Position numbers and translations under genes: made by a program
In this document: one piece after another, positions 36,249 through 44,522 of the stretch
How the letters are laid out: each line of letters begins with the position of its first letter
Position numbering within the stretch: position 1 is the stretch's first letter
Notes under the pieces: model-generated
The model's input: the letters and a program-made list of their open reading frames with translations, nothing else
Told to the model about the DNA's origin: nothing
Database searches by the model: none
NCBI RefSeq assembly: GCF_000621745.1
Contig: NZ_JHXK01000032.1
Span: 1 to 64,000 of the forward strand
Origin: Clostridium beijerinckii HUN142
Lineage (GTDB): Bacteria > Bacillota > Clostridia > Clostridiales > Clostridiaceae
Reading direction: 5' to 3'
DNA length: 64,000 bases

Positions 36249-37647
36249 AAATAAGACTATAAAGAGAAATTTCTATAATTTGTTTTTAAAGATTTTTATA
36301 TATACAGCTATTTCAAGTGCAATTACATACATGATTTTAATAATAACTATGGAGATAAACAATACAAAGTCGACCAATTATTATATAAAATATATTGACA
36401 AAATAAATGATGATATTCAGAAAAATGGAGATACTATTTTAAAAGGAAATTTGATAGATATAAAAAAATATGGTGAAGATATTCAAGGTGAAGTTATAGA
36501 TTTATCTGGTAATCACTTATATGGGGAATATAACATAAAAAATGATAATTTTAATATCTTGAATTCCATAAATCAAGATAAGTATGATAATAATTATACC
36601 TATAGATATATACCAGTAACACAAAATAACTCTATACAAGCTATATATGTAATAAAAGCTCCATTTGACTTTGTAACTAATAACTATAAAACGAATATGG
36701 GGGTAACCTTTATTTATATGTTATTTATGATATCTCCGATAATATATTTCCTATTATATTTGTTTTTATTTACATCTAAATTGTATAAATCTATTTCAAA
36801 AAATATAACTATATTATTAGATGGGGCTCAAAAAATATCAGATGGAGACCTTGATTTTAATATTGAAGGTACAAGTGGAATAGAATTTAACAAAATTCAA
36901 GAATCATTTAATGATATGGTAAAAGTACTTAAAAGTACTATTAAAGATTTATCAGATTTAGATGCAGAACGTAGGATGATGGTTTCATCTATTGCACATG
37001 ATATAAGAACACCAATAACAGTTATTAAAGGACAGATTGAAATAATATATAATCTAAAGGATAGTCCAGATTATAAAATAGATGATAACATGAGGATAAT
37101 TAATAAAAATTGTGACAGAATGACAACTCTAACAGATAATTTATCTTTATTTTATAAGGTTGAGGGAGAAAACTTTTTATTTAGGAATGAGGAAGTAAAT
37201 TTAAAAGAATTGCTTGAATATAAACAAATAGAAATACAAAGTATAGCTGATAAAAAAAATGTAGCTATTGAGTTTAAAACTAACCTAATGAAACCGAAAT
37301 ATGTTTTAGATAGTAGTATGTTATTTAGGGTTTTAGATAATATATTATATAATAGCTTGAGATTTACACAAGAGGGTGAAATAACCCTTGAAGCATATGA
37401 TGATATGGAAAAAATTAATTTTAAGTGCACTGATACTGGAACAGGATTTAAGCAGGAGGATACATCCAAATTGTTTACTGCATTTTACCAAGATGAAGAT
37501 TATAAAAGTCATTTTGGTTTAGGTCTGTATATAGCACAAAAAATTATTAAGAATTTTAAAGGTAAAGTAAAAGCATATAATAATGAATTTGGTGGAGCTG
37601 TAATAGAATTTTACATAAAAGAACTGGATGAATATTATATCCATTAA
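36241..37647 (+). CDS. lanK: Sensor histidine kinase LanK2
   Basis: 468 residues: spans at about 15-37 and 155-178 with an extracellular sensor loop of about 115 residues, HAMP (KISDGDLDFNIEG), H-box SSIAHDIRTPITVIKGQ (about 249-265), N-box NILYNSLRFT, G-boxes DTGTGFKQED and GLGLYIAQ. Partner of LanR2, at the end of cluster 2. Confidence 0.87.
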   Translation: MNKNKTIKRNFYNLFLKIFIYTAISSAITYMILIITMEINNTKSTNYYIKYIDKINDDIQKNGDTILKGNLIDIKKYGEDIQGEVIDLSGNHLYGEYNIKNDNFNILNSINQDKYDNNYTYRYIPVTQNNSIQAIYVIKAPFDFVTNNYKTNMGVTFIYMLFMISPIIYFLLYLFLFTSKLYKSISKNITILLDGAQKISDGDLDFNIEGTSGIEFNKIQESFNDMVKVLKSTIKDLSDLDAERRMMVSSIAHDIRTPITVIKGQIEIIYNLKDSPDYKIDDNMRIINKNCDRMTTLTDNLSLFYKVEGENFLFRNEEVNLKELLEYKQIEIQSIADKKNVAIEFKTNLMKPKYVLDSSMLFRVLDNILYNSLRFTQEGEITLEAYDDMEKINFKCTDTGTGFKQEDTSKLFTAFYQDEDYKSHFGLGLYIAQKIIKNFKGKVKAYNNEFGGAVIEFYIKELDEYYIH

Positions 37648-37689
37648 CATTTAGAGCAATTTACAATGAATATAATAGTTTTAATAGAT

Positions 37690-37737
37690 AATAGGCTGCT
37701 GCAAACTAACAAATTAGTTTACTGCAGCCTATTTTTA
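37690..37737 (+). terminator. Terminator after lanK2
   Basis: AATAGGCTGC-GCAAACTAA pairs with TTAGTTT-CTGCAGCCTATT, then TTTTA. Confidence 0.85.
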
Positions 37738-37740
37738 TAG

Positions 37741-37960
37741 AAATGAAGCCTTGCTATAGATATTAAATTTATGATGAATTTTATCATTGTCTAATACCAT
37801 AATAATTTTTCCTTAAGTAGGCATCTTCTCTGATATGATTTTATAAACCACTTTTTTGTATTGCTTGATAATGTCTAATCATTGATTCATCTTCAAATAA
37901 GATGGTATCAATTAAGCCATTAAGATATTTTTTAGAACATCAAAGTGATTTTTAAATTTT
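37741..37960 (-). pseudogene. IS630-type transposase fragment
   Basis: Minus-strand frames read FEDESMIRHYQAIQKSG and, in another frame, GKIIMVLDNDKIHHKFN, which match the DDE blocks of IS630-type transposases (EDESxIRxYQAIQ; VLDNARIHH). Frameshifts and stops break it. Confidence 0.55.
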
Positions 37961-38570
37961 CTTATTTTTCTTTATTATCTTTTGGTAGGACATAAGTTGG
38001 TATATTATAACTTAAATTTAAACTAAACAATACAGAGGCTATTCCCCTATAATGAAGATAAATTAATAGAAATCATAAATTCAGAAATGTATGCAATATT
38101 TGCCCACATATAATATTAATAGTATGTGATAAATTATAGAAGTCGATAAGGAAATAGAGGATATTATTAAAATATTGCATGAAATCAATCTTTCATGCAA
38201 TATTTTATCACTTGGTGGAGTATGGAAAATAAATGATCTTGCGTAAATTCTAATAGAAAACCATATGAAATATTAAAAGGAGTATTAGGTGATATAAATC
38301 TTCTCTTTATTGTAGATTTTCATTGTTGTCATATAAATCTAATGATGGTTTTATTATTGGAATGTAAAATCAAATTATCTGCAAAACATAATAAAATTAT
38401 TATTATGGATAATTGGAAAAGATTTAGTATTAGATTTTTATATTAAAATAATAAAAGTGAGATAACAAAATGCGTTTATTACAGAAATAATATCATTTAT
38501 TATAAATTGAAAAAAATCACGGCTTAACGTAATACAATAATATTAAATAAATAACTAGTGAGGTTGTTTT
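37961..38570. other. Non-coding between lan cluster 2 and the agr operon
   Basis: No intact gene. A terminator-like hairpin at 38169-38208 (AAAATATTGCATGAAA with TTTCATGCAATATTTT) suggests that a small gene or RNA once ended there. Confidence 0.35.
38169..38208 (+). terminator. Orphan terminator hairpin
   Basis: AAAATATTGCATGAAA pairs perfectly with TTTCATGCAATATTTT across six bases. No gene ends just upstream, so it may terminate a small RNA. Confidence 0.55.
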
Positions 38571-38723
38571 ATGAAAAACTATTTAATTTTATTACTAATG
38601 TTAAATTTATTTGTTTTTATAGGGGTTTTTTTCATTCCAATAAATATGTTTATTAAGGGAATTATAATAGGAGGAATGTTTTTTATTCTGGTTTTTCAAT
38701 ATATTATTATTAAAAACAAATAA
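38571..38723 (+). CDS. Small hydrophobic two-span peptide (50 aa) before agrB
   Basis: Starts after GTGAGGTTGTTTT. MKNYLILLLMLNLFVFIG, FFIPINMFIKGIIIGG and MFFILVFQYIIIKNK: almost entirely hydrophobic with two likely membrane spans. It lies 37 nt before agrB, so it is probably in the agr operon. No family recognised; it could help peptide processing or be a membrane toxin-like peptide. Confidence 0.5.
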   Translation: MKNYLILLLMLNLFVFIGVFFIPINMFIKGIIIGGMFFILVFQYIIIKNK

Positions 38724-38760
38724 TATATTCAAAGGTTTGGTAGTAAAAAGGGGTGGGAAT

Positions 38761-39393
38761 ATGGAACTTAATTTAAATAAAAAAAGTTTGGAGGAAAGGA
38801 TTGCTTTAAAATTAGCAATCCAAATCAATAACAATACGGAAATAGATAATCTACATTTTGTAAAAGTGAAGTATGGCTTGGAGGTATTGATTATTAATCT
38901 ATCCAAAATATTTTTAATTCTTATTATGGCCGAAGTGTTAGGAATAATTAAAGGAACATTGTTAATTATGTTAAGCTTTACTTTTTTAAGGAGGTATGCT
39001 TTTGGTGTACATGCTAAAAGCAGCATAAAGTGTACAAGCATAACTTCTTTTTTCTTTTTTATTGGGGGATTTATATCTAAATATTTAATTATGACAAATG
39101 ATAAGGTTTTTCTTATATTTTTTATAATAATACCTTTACTTTACATATATGCCCCTGCAGATACAGAAGCAAGACCTTTGCTAGGAAAGAAATTTAGAAT
39201 GAAACTTAAAATTAAATCATTACTATCAGCAGGATTTTTGATGATTTTAGTACTTTGTATAAATAACTCTGTCTTAAAGTTTTGTATTAGTTATGGAGCA
39301 TTGTGCGAGTCAATCACCATAACTCCAATTATATATAAATTATTTGGAAGGGGATATAAAAATTATGAACGTTATAAAAAAGTCATTTGTTAA
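38761..39393 (+). CDS. agrB: AgrB-family peptide-processing protease
   Basis: 210 residues, membrane protein with about six spans. The catalytic His and Cys are in RRYAFGVHAKSSIKCTSIT (H about 89, C about 96), matching AgrB (RRYxGGxHA...C). It cuts the AgrD tail and forms the thiolactone. GGGGTGGGAAT supports the ATG at 38761 over a GTG/ATG further up (38737). Overlaps agrD by 29 nt. Confidence 0.9.
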   Translation: MELNLNKKSLEERIALKLAIQINNNTEIDNLHFVKVKYGLEVLIINLSKIFLILIMAEVLGIIKGTLLIMLSFTFLRRYAFGVHAKSSIKCTSITSFFFFIGGFISKYLIMTNDKVFLIFFIIIPLLYIYAPADTEARPLLGKKFRMKLKIKSLLSAGFLMILVLCINNSVLKFCISYGALCESITITPIIYKLFGRGYKNYERYKKVIC

Positions 39394-39535
39394 AAATTTA
39401 ATTGATGTATCGTTACATCAACTTGGAAAAATATCGGTAAAAATTGCTGAATCTTCTACAGAAACATGCTGCTTTTCTGGAGGGATATATGAAACTAAAT
39501 TTCCAGAAGAGCTATTAAGATTAGAAGAAGAATAG
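39365..39535 (+). CDS. agrD: AgrD-family autoinducing peptide precursor
   Basis: 56 residues from the ATG at 39365 (GGAAGGGGAT upstream). Amphipathic N-terminus (IKKSFVKNLIDVSLHQLGKI), then STETCCFSGGIYETK, then the acidic tail FPEELLRLEEE, which matches the AgrB-recognition tail of AgrD (VPKELTQLHE in S. aureus). A thiolactone from the second Cys would give Cys-Phe-Ser-Gly-Gly (or one residue longer), an unusually glycine-rich ring; the exact cut is uncertain. Confidence 0.85.
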   Translation: MNVIKKSFVKNLIDVSLHQLGKISVKIAESSTETCCFSGGIYETKFPEELLRLEEE

Positions 39536-39549
39536 GTTTTATAATAAAC

Positions 39550-39585
39550 ATTTCAGGCTGTCGACAAAGTTGATAGCCTTTAATT
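39550..39585 (+). terminator. Terminator after agrBD
   Basis: AGGCTGTC pairs with GATAGCCT (one G-U), then TTTAATTTTT. Confidence 0.65.
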
Positions 39586-39629
39586 TTTAAATTTAAATCA
39601 TATAAGGTGACAATACTTACCTATAATTC

Positions 39630-39668
39630 TATATAAAAGACCAATCACTAAGGAAGGTCTTTTATATA
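39630..39668 (+). terminator. Second hairpin after agrBD
   Basis: TATATAAAAGACC pairs with GGTCTTTTATATA across 13 bases. With the preceding one it isolates agrBD from the sensor genes. Confidence 0.55.
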
Positions 39669-39740
39669 CAACATTTCAATTTATCTGATTTATAAAATAA
39701 ACATTCTCACAAAATATAACGCATTGTAAAGTATAGGTAT

Positions 39741-39771
39741 ATATTGTACAATACTAGTACTGATACAATAT
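39741..39771. promoter_or_regulatory. Inverted repeat before the AgrC-like gene
   Basis: ATATTGTA-N15-TACAATAT, 51 nt before the kinase start; a possible operator or overlapping promoter of the sensor genes. Confidence 0.35.
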
Positions 39772-39822
39772 ATTTACTTTTTTAGATTATAACTGATAAT
39801 TATAGAATGATGAGGAAAAATT

Positions 39823-41139
39823 ATGAATATAAGATTAGTTACTTCTTTTATAGCAATGTTTATTTATGTTTTTGTCACTTATAATTTAAAAATAATAGCG
39901 TTCAACAAGAAGAATTTCCTTAAAAATTTAGCCATTGTATATTTAATAGTAGGGATTTTGTGTTTAAATTTTGAAATGCTTGTAATTCCTCTATTTATTA
40001 TTATTATGATGATTTTACTTTTCCTTGAAAATGGGAAAATTCTTAAAAATTTTATATCTATAATCTTTTCGATTATAATTTTTCTATTATCAGATACAAT
40101 ACAGGGTACTTTTTTTATAGAGGTACTAAATCAAGACATCAATCAGATTATAAACAATAAAATTACATTTGTTTTAATGCACGTATTATTATTGTTTATT
40201 GCTTTTCTGCTTAGTTCTTTTATTGCTTTAATATTGAGAAAGTTTGAATTTAATTTAGAAAAAGTAAATTTCAAAAATAAATTTTCTGTATTAATATTTA
40301 TAAATATAGCATTAACATGTTTAATATTTTATATTAATGCAATGATGATGAAATTCTCTCATATCGATAATCTTATCGTTTGTGTAGATAGCATATTATT
40401 TTTATCTTACTTCTTTTGTACCATTATAATGAGTTATATTCTCGCTATTCATTTAAAGAAAGAAATAGAATTTAAAGGCAAAAAAATAGAGTTTGATAAC
40501 TTACAAGAGTATACCTCAAATTTAGAAAGCATGTACAATGACATGAGGAAATTTAGGCATGATTATGTAAATATTCTTTCCTCAATGAAAGGGTATATTG
40601 AGCAGAAGGATTTAAAAGGATTAGATGAATTTTTTAATAAGAAAATATTACTTATGAGTCACGATATTTCAAAGAAAAATTATAAGCTTGAGCTGCTCCA
40701 GCATATTAAGGTTACAGAATTAAAAGGTGTATTATCATCAAAAGTTATCAGAGCACAGGAATTAGGTATAAATGTATTTATTGATATTATGGAACCCATT
40801 GAATTTATAAATATGGATATTATAGATTTATGCAGAGTTATTGGAATTCTTTTAGATAATGCAATTGAAGCCGCACTTGAATGTGAATCTCCAAGTTTAA
40901 AACTTGGTATTATAAATAAGAAAAACTCTATTGTCATTTTGATTATAAATTCTTGTTTAAAAGGAAATCCGCCAATTTATAAGATGTTTGAGAGTGGATT
41001 TTCAACGAAAGGATCTAACCGTGGTCTTGGATTAAGTAATTTAAAAGAAGTTATAAGTTCTTATAAGAATGTAACTATTGATACCAGTGTCGAAAATCAA
41101 GAATTTATTCAAAATTTACAAATATTAAACAGTAATTAG
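39823..41139 (+). CDS. agrC: AgrC-like sensor kinase (GHKL ATPase type)
   Basis: 438 residues: six or seven membrane spans in the first 210 residues, then a coiled linker, the H-box RKFRHDYVNILSSMKGYIEQ (His about 247) and a GHKL ATPase with N-box IGILLDNAIEAALEC and G-box NRGLGLSNLKEVI. Typical receptor of a cyclic autoinducing peptide made by AgrB/D. Its stop precedes the regulator start by 25 nt. Confidence 0.88.
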   Translation: MNIRLVTSFIAMFIYVFVTYNLKIIAFNKKNFLKNLAIVYLIVGILCLNFEMLVIPLFIIIMMILLFLENGKILKNFISIIFSIIIFLLSDTIQGTFFIEVLNQDINQIINNKITFVLMHVLLLFIAFLLSSFIALILRKFEFNLEKVNFKNKFSVLIFINIALTCLIFYINAMMMKFSHIDNLIVCVDSILFLSYFFCTIIMSYILAIHLKKEIEFKGKKIEFDNLQEYTSNLESMYNDMRKFRHDYVNILSSMKGYIEQKDLKGLDEFFNKKILLMSHDISKKNYKLELLQHIKVTELKGVLSSKVIRAQELGINVFIDIMEPIEFINMDIIDLCRVIGILLDNAIEAALECESPSLKLGIINKKNSIVILIINSCLKGNPPIYKMFESGFSTKGSNRGLGLSNLKEVISSYKNVTIDTSVENQEFIQNLQILNSN

Positions 41140-41164
41140 TATTACACTAAGGGGGTGGAGAAAT

Positions 41165-41890
41165 ATGCTAAGTATAGTTATTTGTGAAGATAATGAAAAC
41201 CAGAGAAAAGAAATTACAAAGTGCATTGAAGACAGCATTATGATTGAAAATTTAGATATGGAAATTGTTTTATCTACAGAAAATCCAGAGAATACTATAG
41301 AATATTTAAATAACAATGAAATTTCAGGGCTGTATTTTTTAGATGTAGACTTAAATTCCGATGTAAATGGAATAAAACTTGCTGAGGTTATAAGGGAGTA
41401 CGATCCAAGAGGATTTATAGTTTTTGTAACAACTCATGCAGAAATGAGCTATTTAACGTTTATATACAAAGTTGAAGCAATGGATTATATAATAAAAGAT
41501 AAACCAGAATCTGTGAAAGAAAGAATACATGAGTGTATTTTAAATGCTCATAAAAAATATTCTTCAAAGGCAACAGAAATGCAAAAAAACCTTACCATTA
41601 AAGCAGAAGATAAAATTATAAATATTGAATATAATAAAATTTTATTTTTTGAAACATCAAATATTATACATAAAGTAATACTTCATGCAGTGGATAGGCA
41701 AATTGAATTTTATGCAAAAATGAAGGACATAGAAGATAAACTAGATGATCGTTTCTATAGATGTCACAGATCTTTCTTAGTTAATAAAGATAATATAAAA
41801 GAAATAGATAAAAATAATAGAGTTCTTTATATGACAAATGGACAAGAGTGCTTAGTTGCTACTAGATTACTCAAAGGATTGCTAAAATAA
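41165..41890 (+). CDS. agrA: AgrA-like response regulator (REC-LytTR)
   Basis: 241 residues. Receiver with acidic pair ICEDNE, Asp in YFLDVDLNSD (about 60) and Lys in YIIKDKP; LytTR DNA-binding domain from about 140 (IEYNKILFFETSN, FYRCHRSFLVNKDNIKEID). AAGGGGGTGGAG precedes the ATG. It probably activates agrBD and exported proteins; the clostripain-type protease gene nearby is a candidate target, since clostridial agr systems control such proteases. Confidence 0.88.
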   Translation: MLSIVICEDNENQRKEITKCIEDSIMIENLDMEIVLSTENPENTIEYLNNNEISGLYFLDVDLNSDVNGIKLAEVIREYDPRGFIVFVTTHAEMSYLTFIYKVEAMDYIIKDKPESVKERIHECILNAHKKYSSKATEMQKNLTIKAEDKIINIEYNKILFFETSNIIHKVILHAVDRQIEFYAKMKDIEDKLDDRFYRCHRSFLVNKDNIKEIDKNNRVLYMTNGQECLVATRLLKGLLK

Positions 41891-41925
41891 AAAAAATATT
41901 TAGGTTATTTTAATTTCTATTTTTA

Positions 41926-41985
41926 AAGAAGCAGTCTGAATATTAAATTAATGATTAGTTTAATATTCAGACTGCTTCTTTTATT
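41926..41985. terminator. Terminator after agrA
   Basis: AAGAAGCAGTCTGAATATTA pairs perfectly with its complement ending GACTGCTTCTT, then TTATT; converging on the minus-strand gene. Confidence 0.85.
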
Positions 41986-42023
41986 AAATAGGATATTAAT
42001 AATGATTAAGTAGTAATAATAAT

Positions 42024-43115
42024 TTAATAGGAAATAGTTAAATTAGTAATAATAGTGGGCCTATTGTATTTGTATACTTCTTTTATTTCTTGAGTGGTAA
42101 GATTGTAGCTATATATCTCTTGTGGATACGATGTTGTGTCTAAAAATTTTAACTTTTCTGAGCCTTTAGGTCTGCCTGTAAAATACAGTAGTTTCTCATC
42201 CTTTGAAAGAATAGCAGATTCATTATCTCTAATTTCAGAAATAATACAATCTTTTTTGTCATGAATCATGGTATTTGTTAATAATGATTTCATTTCACCG
42301 GTTTCAATAGATAATTCATATATGCCATAATCATTTTCATTATTAATATTTTCTCCATAAATTATAGCTTTTTTACCATCATAATTATATGAAATAGAAG
42401 TTATACTTTTTGCACTTACTGATGCAATTCTTTTTATATTTGAGCCATCAGCATTTATTTCACATATAGTATAATCCATAGGTTTAAGATTTGTTTTTGC
42501 TTGTTTTGTCTTACTTGCTTCTGTATGTCTTTTATTATCTTCAGCATTAGAAAACATTACTGCTATTATTTTATCATTTCTAGAATCATATACTTGAACA
42601 TCTCTATCCTTATCTTCATTATCGAATATCTCAGATGACTTATCTTCAGTGTTAATTTTTGCAATTTTTGCAATGCCAGATGATTTATCAAGTGTTTGAA
42701 AATAAAGCGTGCTTCCGTTTCCAGATTTTCCACCAAACTTGCCTATATTATCAGTAGTAACTTTATATGTTTTATTATTTTTTAAATTCAATGAAAAAAC
42801 CTGCCAAGGTTCATCACCGATGGCATCCATATAAATTAGAGAATTTTTATCTTCTGATAAATTCCCACTAAGCCAAACTTCTCTATCTGAAACCAACTTA
42901 GTTTCTTCTTTAGATGCTAAATTTACCTTTGTAATATTACTTTTACCATCTGTATCATATAATGAAACTATAAGATCTTCAGTATTATTATTATTTAATA
43001 AAGTTGTTAATGCAGTATGTTTATTATTAATAATAAATATACCACCACATACTGCACTAATAAGAAGAATACTACATATAAGGACTCTTAAATTCCTACT
43101 TAACTTATTTTTCAT
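42024..43115 (-). CDS. Membrane-anchored beta-propeller (TolB/PD40-like) protein
   Basis: 363 residues with an N-terminal anchor (LRVLICSILLISAVCGGIFII) and repeated propeller-like strands (KNSLIYMDAIGDEPWQVFSL, ITSISYNYDGKKAIIYGE, DEKLLYFTGRPKGSEKL) of the TolB/DPP4 N-terminal type, where each repeat reports a value and its unit. No catalytic domain follows, so it is probably a binding or scaffold protein on the outside of the cell. Isolated gene; exact role unknown. Confidence 0.6.
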   Translation of the reverse strand: MKNKLSRNLRVLICSILLISAVCGGIFIINNKHTALTTLLNNNNTEDLIVSLYDTDGKSNITKVNLASKEETKLVSDREVWLSGNLSEDKNSLIYMDAIGDEPWQVFSLNLKNNKTYKVTTDNIGKFGGKSGNGSTLYFQTLDKSSGIAKIAKINTEDKSSEIFDNEDKDRDVQVYDSRNDKIIAVMFSNAEDNKRHTEASKTKQAKTNLKPMDYTICEINADGSNIKRIASVSAKSITSISYNYDGKKAIIYGENINNENDYGIYELSIETGEMKSLLTNTMIHDKKDCIISEIRDNESAILSKDEKLLYFTGRPKGSEKLKFLDTTSYPQEIYSYNLTTQEIKEVYKYNRPTIITNLTISY

Positions 43116-43263
43116 AATTCATCATCCTATCTTAATTATTTAAAAGCATTGTTTGTTTAATTTATTTCTTAGCTTAGTTCAAATTTGATAAAATTTAATG
43201 CCTTGAATGTAGTAATATCAATAACAAAAATATAATTTTTGAACCACGCCTATTTTTTATGTA

Positions 43264-43297
43264 CTAAATAGAATTATCATATGATAATTCTATTTAG
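43264..43297. repeat. Perfect 34-bp palindrome
   Basis: CTAAATAGAATTATCAT followed at once by its reverse complement. It lies between two minus-strand genes, 52 nt after the stop of the RlpA-like gene; it could be its terminator or a protein binding site. Confidence 0.6.
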
Positions 43298-43349
43298 ATA
43301 ACAAAATCTATTCATTTAAAATATGTGTTGTAATAAATTATCATTAATG

Positions 43350-43994
43350 TTACCAAGAAATTGAACCGCTAAATACGCCATTATCTGTATTATCCACTTG
43401 ATTAAATGATTCTTCAGACATGTCTAATATTCTTCCACTTACATAAGGACCTCTATCTAAAATTTGAACTGATGTTGAATTACCAGTATCCTCATCATCT
43501 ACATCAACCCAAGTTTTTAATTTAATAGTTTTATGAGCTGCACCACTAGATGATTTTAATCCAGAAGCTGTATCATCTTCACCCCAAATATCAAACCAAG
43601 AAATTTTTCCTGATTGACTTCCTCTAGAGATTGAGCTTTGATCAGTATCTTTCAAATCAGAACTTTTTACTTCTTTCATTTCTACAGAAATCTTACTATT
43701 ATTTAATTCACTTTTAGGAACAATCACAATTGGTGCACCTAATGCATCATAAGTTACGGTCATATTAGCTTTAATAGCTGGTAAATCTTCAGGAACTGCA
43801 TTCTTGTCTACATTTGAACTTCTATTTTCTTTACCTTGCTTTACAACTTCCATTTGTTTATCTTGATTAAATTTAATTACTGTTCCAGGAGCCATATGAC
43901 CTGGTACTACAGTAGTATCTGCTGCAAAAACAGATGTTGAAGATAATATTGAACCTAGTAAAATAGCTGATGTTAAAATTCTAATTTTTTTCAT
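43350..43994 (-). CDS. Secreted RlpA-like double-psi beta-barrel protein
   Basis: 214 residues with a signal peptide (MKKIRILTSAILLGSILSS, TSVFA, cut before AD). The last 90 residues show the RlpA-type barrel: WFDIWGEDDTASGLKSSS (TASG motif), LKTWVDVDDEDTG, SVQILDRGPYVSGRILDMS (family: V-x-V-x-DRGP-x-x-x-GR-x-x-DLS). Such domains bind or cut peptidoglycan glycans. The ATG at 43994 has better spacing from GGGAGA than the ATG at 44003. The middle part (about 30-120) is not recognised. Confidence 0.72.
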   Translation of the reverse strand: MKKIRILTSAILLGSILSSTSVFAADTTVVPGHMAPGTVIKFNQDKQMEVVKQGKENRSSNVDKNAVPEDLPAIKANMTVTYDALGAPIVIVPKSELNNSKISVEMKEVKSSDLKDTDQSSISRGSQSGKISWFDIWGEDDTASGLKSSSGAAHKTIKLKTWVDVDDEDTGNSTSVQILDRGPYVSGRILDMSEESFNQVDNTDNGVFSGSISW

Positions 43995-44247
43995 GCTAAT
44001 CATTCTCCCTTAATTTTATTTATTTTTTTATTTGTTTATTTGTTTATTTGTTTGGTTTGCTTTAAGTTAACTTATACTAAGATATTATCATGTAACTCTT
44101 TAACTAAATCGAATTTGTAAATAACTATATTTTATTTGTAATAAACGATATATAGTATTGTAAATATAGCGAACTTTATATCATATACGAACACTATTTA
44201 AGGCTCACAAGTTTTTCTTCAAATATATATAGTAGTAACAACAAAAA

Positions 44248-44297
44248 ATAACAAGTCTATTTGCAAGCATATACTCCATTGCAAATGGACTTGTTAT
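44248..44297. repeat. Inverted repeat with 19-bp arms
   Basis: ATAACAAGTCTATTTGCAA and TTGCAAATGGACTTGTTAT (one mismatch) around 12 bases; A-rich and T-rich flanks would suit a terminator in either direction. Confidence 0.6.
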
Positions 44298-44468
44298 ATA
44301 TTTTCATGTGCCTTAATAAAAGGATAACCACAGTTTTAGTACATTGATTAGAATAATAAACGCATAAATTTATAAATTAAATGCTTATAGTACATATTTA
44401 CTAACGTTTATGTCATAATTTATATCTTCATAAAATTACATGTTAAAATCATAGAAAAATTTATCAAT

Positions 44469-44503
44469 ATAATTATGTGTAAGCTTAAGCTACACATAAT
44501 TAT
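44469..44503 (+). promoter_or_regulatory. 5' hairpin directly before the clostripain-like gene
   Basis: ATAATTATGTGTA-AGCTTAAGC-TACACATAATTAT, perfect 13-bp arms, ending 7 nt before the ribosome binding site AAAGGAG. It is in position to be an operator or a leader hairpin that gates translation. Confidence 0.55.
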
Positions 44504-44522
44504 ATTTAAAGGAGATTAAGTT

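Larger units (their letters stand above)
44004..44522. other. Intergenic control region between RlpA-like and clostripain-like genes
   Basis: Divergent promoter region of 519 bp with two strong inverted repeats (44248-44297 and 44469-44503) and short TTTG tandem units near 44030-44050. No gene seen. Confidence 0.4.

Noticed and set aside
38607-39041. 144-codon minus-strand frame over agrB
   Set aside because: Antisense to agrB, which has all family residues.
43350-43994. Considered as a bacteriocin because of its small secreted form
   Set aside because: TASG and DRGP...GRILDMS motifs identify an RlpA-like barrel.
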